The notes under the pieces are model-generated. The model was not told the origin of the DNA. It did no database searches and saw only the letters and a list, made by a program, of their open reading frames with translations. The position numbers and the translations under genes were made by a program. Positions 1-5,575 of a stretch of DNA of 5,686 nt are shown one piece after another (the first letter of the stretch is position 1; each line of letters begins with the position of its first letter). Source of the DNA: an uncultured Syntrophobacteraceae bacterium (lineage in GTDB: Bacteria; Desulfobacterota; Syntrophobacteria; Syntrophobacterales; Syntrophobacteraceae); the NCBI GenBank assembly GCA_937889795.1, contig CALBZH010000227.1:1-5686 (forward strand). Reading direction: 5' to 3'.

Positions 1-1
1 G

Positions 2-1012
2 AACCTCGTCGGCCTGACCCAGCAGCTCGTTTCCTTCGAACGGCAGCGCATCCTGAAGATCATTTCGACCCTGAAGGCCCAGCTCCTATCGGTCCTCGGC
101 ATCATCCTGGGTCTTGGTGGCTTTCTGATCGCCATTGTGGCACGGAAGATCCTCCGCCCCCTCCGGGTTATCGAGAAGACAACAAACCGGATCGCCCAAG
201 GTGATTTTCGACCGATTCCCGTGCTCGACACACGGGATGAAACCCAGCGGGTTGTCGAGGCATTCAACCGCATGGTGGCCGAGCTCGAAAAGCGCCAGGA
301 CCAGCTGCTCCAGGCCAAGAAGCTCTCCTCTCTCGGAACCCTGACCTCCGGCATCGCTCATCAGCTCAACAATCCGCTGAACAACATTTCCACCTCCTGC
401 CAAATTCTCCTCGAGGAAATGGCGAAGTCGGCCCCTGATTTTCACCGACGGATGCTTGCCAACATCGAGCAGGAAGTGCACCGGGCGCGAGACATCGTGC
501 GAGGGCTCCTGGAGTTTTCGCGCGTGAAGGAGTTTTGCCTGATCCCGGTCCCTCTGGCGCAGGTCGTCGACCGATCGGTCAAGCTGATGTCCAGCCAGAT
601 CCCCCCCGGAATCGAGCTCACGGTTGACATCCCTGCCAACATTTCCCTCAATCTCGACAGCCAGCGCATGCAGCAGGTCTTTTTGAATCTCATCGAGAAT
701 GCGGTGCACGCCATCAAGACGCCTCCCGGGCAGATCAAGATTGCCGCACGCCAAGACGACGCAGAGGGAAGCGTCCTCGTCACGGTGGAAGACACCGGAA
801 CGGGAATTCCCGAGAAGGACCTCGGGCGAGTCTTCGACCCCTTCTTCAGCACCAAGGAGGTTGGAGTCGGCACGGGCCTCGGGCTTTCGATCGTTTACGG
901 GATCATCCAGAAGCACAACGGATCGATCGGCATTGAAAGCAAGGAGGGCGAGGGCACGCGCTTTCTTCTCCGCTTCCCCGCATCCGCAACCTGTAAGGCC
1001 CCCACGGAGTGA
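2..1012 (+). CDS. Membrane sensor histidine kinase, 3' part (TM-HAMP-HisKA-HATPase_c), 5' end outside window
   Basis: The open frame enters at base 2 without a start, so the N-terminal sensor region is missing; the GTG at 137 lies inside a membrane helix and is not a credible start. In the visible 336 residues: a hydrophobic helix (about 26-47), HAMP (about 48-100, with the RPL motif), a short charged coiled linker, HisKA with phospho-accepting His120 (codon 359-361) in HQLNNPL, an N box (NLIENAVHAI, about 230-239), a G1 box (DTGTGIP, about 264-270), an F box (FDPFFSTK) and a G2 box (GTGLGLSI, about 290-297). It should autophosphorylate at the inner membrane and pass phosphate to a REC domain. 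The NtrB/ZraS-like core and the regulator gene 6 bases downstream make that regulator its natural partner. Oddity: Gln follows the phospho-His, where an acidic residue is usual. Ligand unknown because the sensor domain is not seen. Confidence 0.95.
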   Translation, partial: NLVGLTQQLVSFERQRILKIISTLKAQLLSVLGIILGLGGFLIAIVARKILRPLRVIEKTTNRIAQGDFRPIPVLDTRDETQRVVEAFNRMVAELEKRQDQLLQAKKLSSLGTLTSGIAHQLNNPLNNISTSCQILLEEMAKSAPDFHRRMLANIEQEVHRARDIVRGLLEFSRVKEFCLIPVPLAQVVDRSVKLMSSQIPPGIELTVDIPANISLNLDSQRMQQVFLNLIENAVHAIKTPPGQIKIAARQDDAEGSVLVTVEDTGTGIPEKDLGRVFDPFFSTKEVGVGTGLGLSIVYGIIQKHNGSIGIESKEGEGTRFLLRFPASATCKAPTE

Positions 1013-1018
1013 TGTTTC

Positions 1019-2368
1019 ATGGATGAAGCGCGGATCTTGATCGTCGACGACGAGCCCATCGCCAGGGACAACCTGGATTATGTGCTGCGTAAGGAAGGCT
1101 ATCAGACCGTTGTGGCGGAAAATGGCGCTCAGGCCATCAGCGAGCTGGAGCGGGAGTCCTTCGATCTAGTGATGACGGACCTACGCATGCAGCCGGTGGA
1201 CGGCATGGAGGTGCTGCGGCGCTCCAAGGAGATCAGCCCCGACACGGAAGTCATCGTCATCACCGGCTACGCAACCGTTTCGACCGCCGTGGAAGCCATG
1301 CGCGAGGGTGCTTTCTATTACGTTCCCAAACCGGTGAATATTGATGAAGTGCGCATTCTCGTTCGCCAGGCGCTCGAGAAAGGCGCCCTCAAGCGAGAGG
1401 TGTGCGCCCTAAGACAGCTCGTCGAGACGCAGAAGGCGTCTCCCCTGCTCATCGGAGCAAGCCCCCAGATGGTCCACCTCAAGAAGACCATCGAACAGAT
1501 CGCGCCCACGGACTGCAACGTCTTGATTCTTGGTGAAACGGGAACGGGGAAGGAGCTGGTCGCCAAGACGGTACACCGGCTGAGCCGGCGCGCCAGCCAG
1601 CGGTTTCTTGCCGTCAACTGTGGGGCATTCAACGAAGAGCTGCTGGCAAATGAGCTTTTCGGCCATGAGCGGGAGGCGTTCACGGGAGCGCGCGGCGTCA
1701 AGAAAGGGCTCATCGAAGCCGCGGACCAGGGTACGTTGTTCCTCGATGAGATCGGAGACATGCCGCTGGCCATGCAAGTCAAGCTGCTGCGCGTGCTGCA
1801 GGAGCGGGCGTTCATGCGGGTTGGCGGCACCCAGGAAATCCCCGTGAATATCCGTCTCTTGGCCGCCACCAACAAGGACCTCAAACGCGAGGTGGAGGAG
1901 GGCAGCTTCCGCCAGGACCTCTATTTCCGCCTCAATGTGATCACGCTCATGGTGCCGCGTCTGGCCGACCGAAAAGACGACATCCTGCTGTTGAGCCGCT
2001 ATTTCCTCAGGAAGTTCGCCGACGAGCAAGGAAAATCGGTTGAGACGCTGACGGACGCCGTGATCGAAATTCTCATGTCTTACGAGTTTCCCGGCAACGT
2101 TCGCGAGCTGGAAAACATCATCGAACGGGCAGTGGCACTCGCAACGGGCCCCTCCATCGACGTCCAGCACCTCCCCCATGACCTGCAGGAGCGGTCAAGT
2201 CAGATCCGGCGACACGAGCCCGGTTTCCTTACCCTGGAAGAGAACGAGCGTGAATACATTGCCTGGGTCCTCGAGCAGGTGAACGACAATCGGACCAAAG
2301 CGGCCGAAATTCTGGGTATTGACCGGGTTTCCCTCTGGCGCAAGCTGAAGCGCTACAACATGGACTGA
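1019..2368 (+). CDS. Sigma-54-dependent NtrC-family response regulator (REC-AAA+-Fis HTH)
   Basis: A complete 449-aa protein of normal length for the family. REC spans about 4-121, with acidic pocket D10/D11, phospho-acceptor D54, T82 and K104. The sigma-54 AAA+ domain spans about 142-376: Walker A GETGTGKE (172-179), L1 loop EAFTGA (219-224, normally GAFTGA), Walker B with D243/E244, arginine-finger candidates R298 and R304, and sensor II in PGNVRELE (R362). A Fis-type helix-turn-helix occupies about 405-447 (TKAAEILGI, then SLWRKLKRY). It is expected to bind enhancer-like dyads as an oligomer and remodel sigma-54 RNA polymerase when phosphorylated. The start ATG has GGAG at 1006-1009, overlapping the end of the kinase gene, so the two are probably co-transcribed and translationally coupled. 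Likely targets are the dyads at 4501-4602 (inference). Confidence 0.97.
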   Translation: MDEARILIVDDEPIARDNLDYVLRKEGYQTVVAENGAQAISELERESFDLVMTDLRMQPVDGMEVLRRSKEISPDTEVIVITGYATVSTAVEAMREGAFYYVPKPVNIDEVRILVRQALEKGALKREVCALRQLVETQKASPLLIGASPQMVHLKKTIEQIAPTDCNVLILGETGTGKELVAKTVHRLSRRASQRFLAVNCGAFNEELLANELFGHEREAFTGARGVKKGLIEAADQGTLFLDEIGDMPLAMQVKLLRVLQERAFMRVGGTQEIPVNIRLLAATNKDLKREVEEGSFRQDLYFRLNVITLMVPRLADRKDDILLLSRYFLRKFADEQGKSVETLTDAVIEILMSYEFPGNVRELENIIERAVALATGPSIDVQHLPHDLQERSSQIRRHEPGFLTLEENEREYIAWVLEQVNDNRTKAAEILGIDRVSLWRKLKRYNMD

Positions 2369-2383
2369 GCCCATTATGGGTTC
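2367..2383. terminator. Small dyad across the two convergent stop codons (weak)
   Basis: GAGCCCA and TGGGTTC form seven pairs (one G-T in RNA) around a 3-base loop, exactly where the regulator gene and the protease gene end head to head. It could contribute to two-way transcription termination. There is no T-run on either side, and it overlaps both stop codons, so this is a weak call. Confidence 0.2.
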
Positions 2384-4395
2384 AACAGCACCACGTCCAG
2401 TACCGCTGACAGCTCGTCGGCCAATATCACCTCAACGCCTTCCGTGGCGTCGGGCTCCAGGCGGCTCGCATCCACCTGGTTGCCCGAAGGCAGGATGACC
2501 GTCTTCACTCCTGCCCGCTGGGCGGCCAGCACCTTCTCCCGAACGCCAGCCACCGGAAGGATGGTTCCGCTCAACGTGAGCTCCCCGGTAAGGGCCACGT
2601 CGCGCCGGGCTGGCCGCTTCGTGAGCAGGGAAATCAGGGCCATGGCGATGGTGATCCCCGCGGAAGAGCCATCCTTGGGGATTGCCCCGGCCGGGATGTG
2701 AATGTGAATATCGCGGTCTCTAAAAAACCCGGGATCGATGGAATACTCCTCGGCGCGGCTGCGGATGTGGCTGAGGGCCGTCTGAGCCGACTCCTGGAGG
2801 ACGTTTCCGAGGGAGCCTGTCAGGATGAGCTGCTGATGCCCGGGCATGATGGTCGTTTCGACCGAAATGATCTCCCCACCCAGCTCCGTCCAGACCAAGC
2901 CCGTCGTCACTCCCATCCGATGACCGGTCCCTGCGATCTCATGCATGACTTTGCGGGGGCCAAGCAGCTTCCCTATCAAGTCGTCATCCACGGTGATATG
3001 CGCGGAAGCGTCTGGGTCTTGCAGGGAGATGCGGGCGAGCTTTCTGCAAATGGTCGCAATCTCCCGGTCCAGGTTCCGAAGGCCGGCTTCCAGCGTATAG
3101 TCGCGGATGACCTTGGTGACCGCGCTGGACTCGAAATGGATCTGATTGCGGCTGAGCCCGTGGTCGCGCAGCTGGCGCGGGATGAGGTAATCAAAGGCGA
3201 TCCGCTGTTTTTCCCGCTCAGTATAGCCGGGGAACTGAATGATCTCCAATCGGTCGCGCAGCGCGTCCGGAAGCCGTTCGACCGCATTGGCCGTGGCGAT
3301 GAACATCACGGAGGAGAGGTCAAAGGGAAGGTCCACGTAGTGGTCGATAAAGCGGCTGTTCTGCTCGGGATCGAGGATTTCGAGAAACACCGAGGCGGGG
3401 TCCCCTCGAAAATCCTGGCCGATCTTGTCGATCTCGTCGAGCATAAAGACCGGGTTTCTCACTCCGAGCCGTCTCATCTCGTTGATGATCCGCCCCGACA
3501 TCGCCCCCACATAGGTTCGCCTGTGTCCGCGCAGATCCGCTTCGTCCCGAAGGCCTGCCAGCGAGATCCGGACGAATTTCCGTTCCAGCGCCTCGGCTAT
3601 GGAGCGACCAATGGAAGTCTTGCCTGTTCCAGGAGGACCGGAAAAACAAAGGATCGGTCCGCGTGTCATGGTCATGTGACGCTTCTTATCCCGCACCTGC
3701 CGCACGGTGGCTCGAAGCTCGTCGAGATCGATCGGTTTGGGCAGGTAATGGGAGGCTCCTTTTTTCAGAGCGTCCACGGCCGTGCTCACGGTGGCAAACC
3801 CCGTGATCATGACCACCTCGGTGAAGGGGGCCTGCTGCTTCACTGACTCCAGGAGCTGGAGTCCATCCATTTTTTCCATCTTGAGGTCGGTCAGGATGAG
3901 ATCGAACTCCGTGGTCTTCAGCCGCTCCAACGCCTCCAGCCCGTTGCCCGCCGTGGCGACCTGGTAGCCTTCCTTCTTGAGGACATATTCCAGGTTGGTG
4001 CGGGCAATTTCTTCGTCGTCGACGATCAGGACCTGGAAGTCTTTCAGCGCACACAGGGTCCGCACCGCAAGGTACTCCAGAACACGCTCCTTGACGTGAT
4101 TCAGCCCGTAATGCTGGGCCTCCAGAATGGACTCCGCCCTCTTGAGGTCGAGGTTGTCTTCGGTGTAGTGCTGCCACGGGAGAGACAGCAGGAACTCGAC
4201 GTAGTTGAGGCCAATCGAATACTCCGGAAGCGAGGGATCGGTCTTTTCCAGGCGTTCGACCTCTCTGGCGACGATGGCGGCGGTGGCCTCGGGCAGTTTG
4301 GCCTTCTCGACGGCGGAACGAAGCTCTGCCAGATCCTCAGCGGCCGGAGGGGGTGATTGCGGTTCCGGTTGTTCGGTTTTCCAAAAGAGTGCCAT
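2374..4395 (-). CDS. Lon-family (S16) ATP-dependent protease with a receiver domain inserted in its AAA+ module
   Basis: 673 aa from the ATG at 4395, chosen for its strong Shine-Dalgarno (GGAAGGAG, 5-base spacer). In order: helical segment about 20-114 matching the part of Lon just before the ATPase (PWQHY, HYGLNHVKERVLEYLAV); a full REC domain about 119-238 (D126/D127, phospho-acceptor D170, T198, K220); then the Lon ATPase resumes at GPILCF (246). Walker A GPPGTGKT 253-260, Walker B D320/E321, sensor 1 N370, arginine finger candidate R382, sensor 2 R440. The protease domain (about 490-673) has Ser578 in PKDGSSAG and Lys621 in REKVLAAQ, 43 residues apart as in E. coli Lon, so it should be active. 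The roughly 200-residue N-terminal substrate-recognition domain of LonA is absent. Likely a cytoplasmic protease gated by phosphorylation from the neighbouring kinase (inference). Its REC resembles the adjacent regulator's. It is not an ordinary housekeeping lon, so no symbol is given. Confidence 0.95.
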   Translation of the reverse strand: MALFWKTEQPEPQSPPPAAEDLAELRSAVEKAKLPEATAAIVAREVERLEKTDPSLPEYSIGLNYVEFLLSLPWQHYTEDNLDLKRAESILEAQHYGLNHVKERVLEYLAVRTLCALKDFQVLIVDDEEIARTNLEYVLKKEGYQVATAGNGLEALERLKTTEFDLILTDLKMEKMDGLQLLESVKQQAPFTEVVMITGFATVSTAVDALKKGASHYLPKPIDLDELRATVRQVRDKKRHMTMTRGPILCFSGPPGTGKTSIGRSIAEALERKFVRISLAGLRDEADLRGHRRTYVGAMSGRIINEMRRLGVRNPVFMLDEIDKIGQDFRGDPASVFLEILDPEQNSRFIDHYVDLPFDLSSVMFIATANAVERLPDALRDRLEIIQFPGYTEREKQRIAFDYLIPRQLRDHGLSRNQIHFESSAVTKVIRDYTLEAGLRNLDREIATICRKLARISLQDPDASAHITVDDDLIGKLLGPRKVMHEIAGTGHRMGVTTGLVWTELGGEIISVETTIMPGHQQLILTGSLGNVLQESAQTALSHIRSRAEEYSIDPGFFRDRDIHIHIPAGAIPKDGSSAGITIAMALISLLTKRPARRDVALTGELTLSGTILPVAGVREKVLAAQRAGVKTVILPSGNQVDASRLEPDATEGVEVILADELSAVLDVVLLNP

Positions 4396-4400
4396 CAAGT

Positions 4401-4408
4401 CTCCTTCC
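4401..4408 (-). promoter_or_regulatory. Shine-Dalgarno that fixes the protease start
   Basis: On the minus strand this reads GGAAGGAG, five bases before the ATG at 4395-4393. It decides against the in-frame upstream ATG at 4536, which would add 47 residues unlike any Lon, has no comparable site, and lies almost at the predicted transcription start. Confidence 0.85.
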
Positions 4409-4494
4409 TGGATACGCACCATCTCGACTGGTCGTCTGAAATTCCGAGCTCCATCGAGGGACAGCCAGAAAACGAGCTGCCCCCCAATCTCACC

Positions 4495-4519
4495 GGAGTG
4501 TTGCAAATAGCAACACTCC
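4495..4519. repeat. Perfect 10-bp inverted repeat in the protease leader
   Basis: Arms GGAGTGTTGC (4495-4504) and GCAACACTCC (4510-4519) are exact reverse complements around a 5-base spacer. The centre is the first TTGC-N5-GCAA dyad, so this is its most extended copy. In the leftward transcript it could fold as a 10-bp stem about 100 bases before the protease start. There is no T-run after it on either strand, so a simple terminator is unlikely. Confidence 0.85.
4501..4513. promoter_or_regulatory. Putative regulator-binding dyad 1 (TTGC-N5-GCAA)
   Basis: Reads TTGCAAATAGCAA, flanked by G and C so that the dyad continues outward to 10-bp arms. It lies about 28-40 bases inside the leftward transcript predicted from the sigma-70-type promoter, and about 175-180 bases upstream of the candidate sigma-54 promoter. 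The binding protein is inferred, most likely the NtrC-type regulator of this locus. Confidence 0.55.
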
Positions 4520-4530
4520 ACTCTCCGGCG

Positions 4531-4543
4531 TTGCATCCTGCAA
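4531..4543. promoter_or_regulatory. Putative regulator-binding dyad 2 (TTGC-N5-GCAA)
   Basis: Reads TTGCATCCTGCAA, with the same half-sites and 5-base spacer as the other two copies, 30 bp from dyad 1 centre to centre. It covers the expected start point (about 4541) of the leftward sigma-70-type promoter, so a bound protein should interfere with protease transcription (inference). Confidence 0.55.
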
Positions 4544-4547
4544 TAAG

Positions 4548-4576
4548 ATAATACATTCCATGGCTTACGATTTCAA
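4548..4576 (-). promoter_or_regulatory. Sigma-70-type promoter for the Lon-REC gene
   Basis: On the minus strand TTGAAA (4576-4571) is followed after exactly 17 bases by TATTAT (4553-4548). Each hexamer matches its consensus at five of six positions. The start would fall near 4541, giving a leader of about 146 bases. Dyad 2 overlaps that start and dyad 3 sits just upstream of the -35 element. Confidence 0.6.
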
Positions 4577-4589
4577 ACCCTCTCGTCTG

Positions 4590-4602
4590 TTGCAAATTGC
4601 AA
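4590..4602. promoter_or_regulatory. Putative regulator-binding dyad 3 (TTGC-N5-GCAA)
   Basis: Reads TTGCAAATTGCAA, nearly identical to dyad 1 and 59 bp from dyad 2 centre to centre. Its centre is about 86 bp upstream of the -24 element of the candidate rightward sigma-54 promoter, a usual distance for an enhancer, and about 55 bp upstream of the predicted start of the leftward promoter. Confidence 0.55.
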
Positions 4603-4680
4603 TATAGCACAGAGCCAAGCCCAGCGCACGACAGACTAATAGAATAAGAATGTCAACCATATAGAGCAGAAACGACCCCC

Positions 4681-4696
4681 TGGTACACAAGTTGTA
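4681..4696 (+). promoter_or_regulatory. Candidate sigma-54 (-24/-12) promoter for the rightward genes
   Basis: TGGTACA, four bases, then TTGTA, compared with the known consensus TGGCACG-N4-TTGCW. The -24 GG and the spacing are right. Mismatches are C to T and G to A in the -24 box, and the -12 GC is GT, which weakens the call. It is the best GG-N10-G(C/T) match between 4603 and 4780. The start would be near 4706, about 75 bases before the ATG at 4781. The nearby dyads and a sigma-54 activator gene in the locus support it. Confidence 0.4.
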
Positions 4697-4748
4697 ATTG
4701 GAAGCGGGCGAGACGATTCGATGTGCTTCGGCAACGTTCAAAGAGAAG

Positions 4749-4767
4749 CGGGCCGTACGGCGGCCCG
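4749..4767 (+). promoter_or_regulatory. GC hairpin abutting the ribosome binding site of the USP-like gene
   Basis: CGGGCCG (4749-4755) and CGGCCCG (4761-4767) pair perfectly around the loop TACGG. The stem ends at the first base of the purine-rich site GGAGAGG (4767-4773) that precedes the ATG at 4781. In RNA it could limit ribosome access or protect the 5' end. Its effect is unknown. Confidence 0.45.
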
Positions 4768-4780
4768 GAGAGGCAGCGAG

Positions 4781-5530
4781 ATGGAGCACGATACGCGAGA
4801 GCTTGAACCGAGAAAGATCCTGGTGATCAGTGCTTCGGATCACCTCTCGAATGAGCTTCGGGAATACTCGGCTCACCTGGCTGAACGGATGGATTGCGGT
4901 CTGGTGCTGCTCAGCATCGGTCCGCTGTGGAACTGCGAGGTCTTTGCGCGACGCGCCGAGCGGAGCGCGCGAGACCTCCAACGAAGGGCAGCTCTGGTAG
5001 GAGTCCATTGCGAGCACATCGTAAAGTTTGGGGATGTGGAGCTTGCGATCGACGCGGTCAGAAGCCAGGTGAAGCGGGTTGCGTTTGTGGTAGCGGATAC
5101 GGAAGTTGTCAAGAGCGAAGGTCTTGGGGATCTCACTATTCCAGTCTTTACGGTCAGTCCTAAAACACAACCAACGAAGGGAGACAGAATCATGAATGCG
5201 AGCACAACTTCGAAGACAACCCTTTTGGCACGCACAGCCGCGTACGGATTGCTCTCCGCCGGGCTGTACGCAGCGGTCTTCATGAACGCAGATACGGTGA
5301 TGTCGTATTTTACCCGCGGTGGACTGTATGCGGCGCTTCCCATCGCAACCGTTTTTGTTTTTTCATTCGCTCACGGCAACTTCGCGAGCAGTCTATGGTC
5401 CCTCATGGGGATCGAAGCGGTCAGGAAAGACGCTCTCAGACAGGCGGAAAAGAAGGTTGTGCAGTCGCGGAAGCAGGCACAGAAGAGGCCTCGTACGTAT
5501 GCCTATGTGAACCCGTTCCATAGAATGTAA
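4781..5530 (+). CDS. USP-like domain joined in frame to a two-helix membrane protein
   Basis: 249 aa from the ATG at 4781, which has GAGG seven bases upstream; the in-frame ATG at 4721 has no ribosome binding site and would add 20 unremarkable residues. Residues about 11-127 look like a universal-stress-protein alpha/beta fold: RKILVIS first strand, GLVLLSIGP second strand, then GDVELAIDAV and RVAFVVAD, ending in IPVFTVSP. The G-2X-G-9X-G(S/T) nucleotide motif of ATP-binding USPs is not seen. From Met138 the character changes: two likely membrane helices (about 150-169 and 181-203) and a basic C-terminal tail (215-249). A second Shine-Dalgarno precedes Met138, so the membrane part may also be made alone. 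It lies 45 bases upstream of the TauE/SafE-type gene, probably in one operon. The exact function is unknown; the domain call rests on pattern recognition. Confidence 0.75.
   Translation: MEHDTRELEPRKILVISASDHLSNELREYSAHLAERMDCGLVLLSIGPLWNCEVFARRAERSARDLQRRAALVGVHCEHIVKFGDVELAIDAVRSQVKRVAFVVADTEVVKSEGLGDLTIPVFTVSPKTQPTKGDRIMNASTTSKTTLLARTAAYGLLSAGLYAAVFMNADTVMSYFTRGGLYAALPIATVFVFSFAHGNFASSLWSLMGIEAVRKDALRQAEKKVVQSRKQAQKRPRTYAYVNPFHRM
5177..5194 (+). promoter_or_regulatory. Internal Shine-Dalgarno and ATG for the membrane part
   Basis: AAGGGAG (5177-5183) lies eight bases before an in-frame ATG (5192-5194). Starting here gives a 112-aa protein, MNASTTSK onward, with two membrane helices. It begins exactly where the soluble domain ends, as expected for a second start or for two ancestral genes whose separating stop was lost. 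Confidence 0.55.
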
Positions 5531-5575
5531 ATCCCTCGTCCGGACCAAGTCCTCATCTTTAGAAGGAGTCCAAAC

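Larger units (their letters stand above)
4396..4780. other. Divergent intergenic control region (385 bp)
   Basis: No credible gene lies here; short frames crossing it lack suitable starts. It is AT-richer than the surrounding genes, especially 4540-4700. From left to right it holds the ribosome binding site of the protease gene, a leader of about 146 bases, a 10-bp inverted repeat, three TTGC-N5-GCAA dyads, a sigma-70-type promoter pointing left, a candidate sigma-54 promoter pointing right, and a GC hairpin next to the ribosome binding site of the rightward gene. Confidence 0.8.

Noticed and set aside
86..916. Minus-strand open frame opposite the histidine kinase
   Set aside because: The plus strand carries all kinase motifs; this is a shadow frame.
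1409..2179. Minus-strand open frame opposite the NtrC-type regulator
   Set aside because: The plus strand carries Walker A, Walker B and other AAA+ motifs; this is a shadow frame.
2698..3846. Long plus-strand open frame (382 codons) opposite the protease gene
   Set aside because: It is antisense to conserved Lon and REC sequence, has no recognisable domain, and is what GC-rich codon bias produces on the opposite strand.
4396..4500. Sigma-54 promoter for the leftward protease gene
   Set aside because: No GG-N10-GC element with a TGGCA-like -24 box was found on the minus strand in the expected interval.
4396..4536. N-terminal extension of the protease to the ATG at 4536
   Set aside because: No ribosome binding site, residues unlike Lon, and the ATG falls within about five bases of the predicted transcription start; the ATG at 4395 has a strong site.
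4603..4680. IHF site between the dyads and the candidate sigma-54 promoter
   Set aside because: The stretch is AT-rich but I see no good match to WATCAA-N4-TTR.
4721..4780. Upstream start for the USP-like gene at 4721
   Set aside because: No Shine-Dalgarno; the added residues look like translated leader including the GC hairpin.
4565..5170. Minus-strand open frame (201 codons) opposite the USP-like gene
   Set aside because: No family resemblance, and it runs through the predicted promoters and antisense to a better-supported gene.
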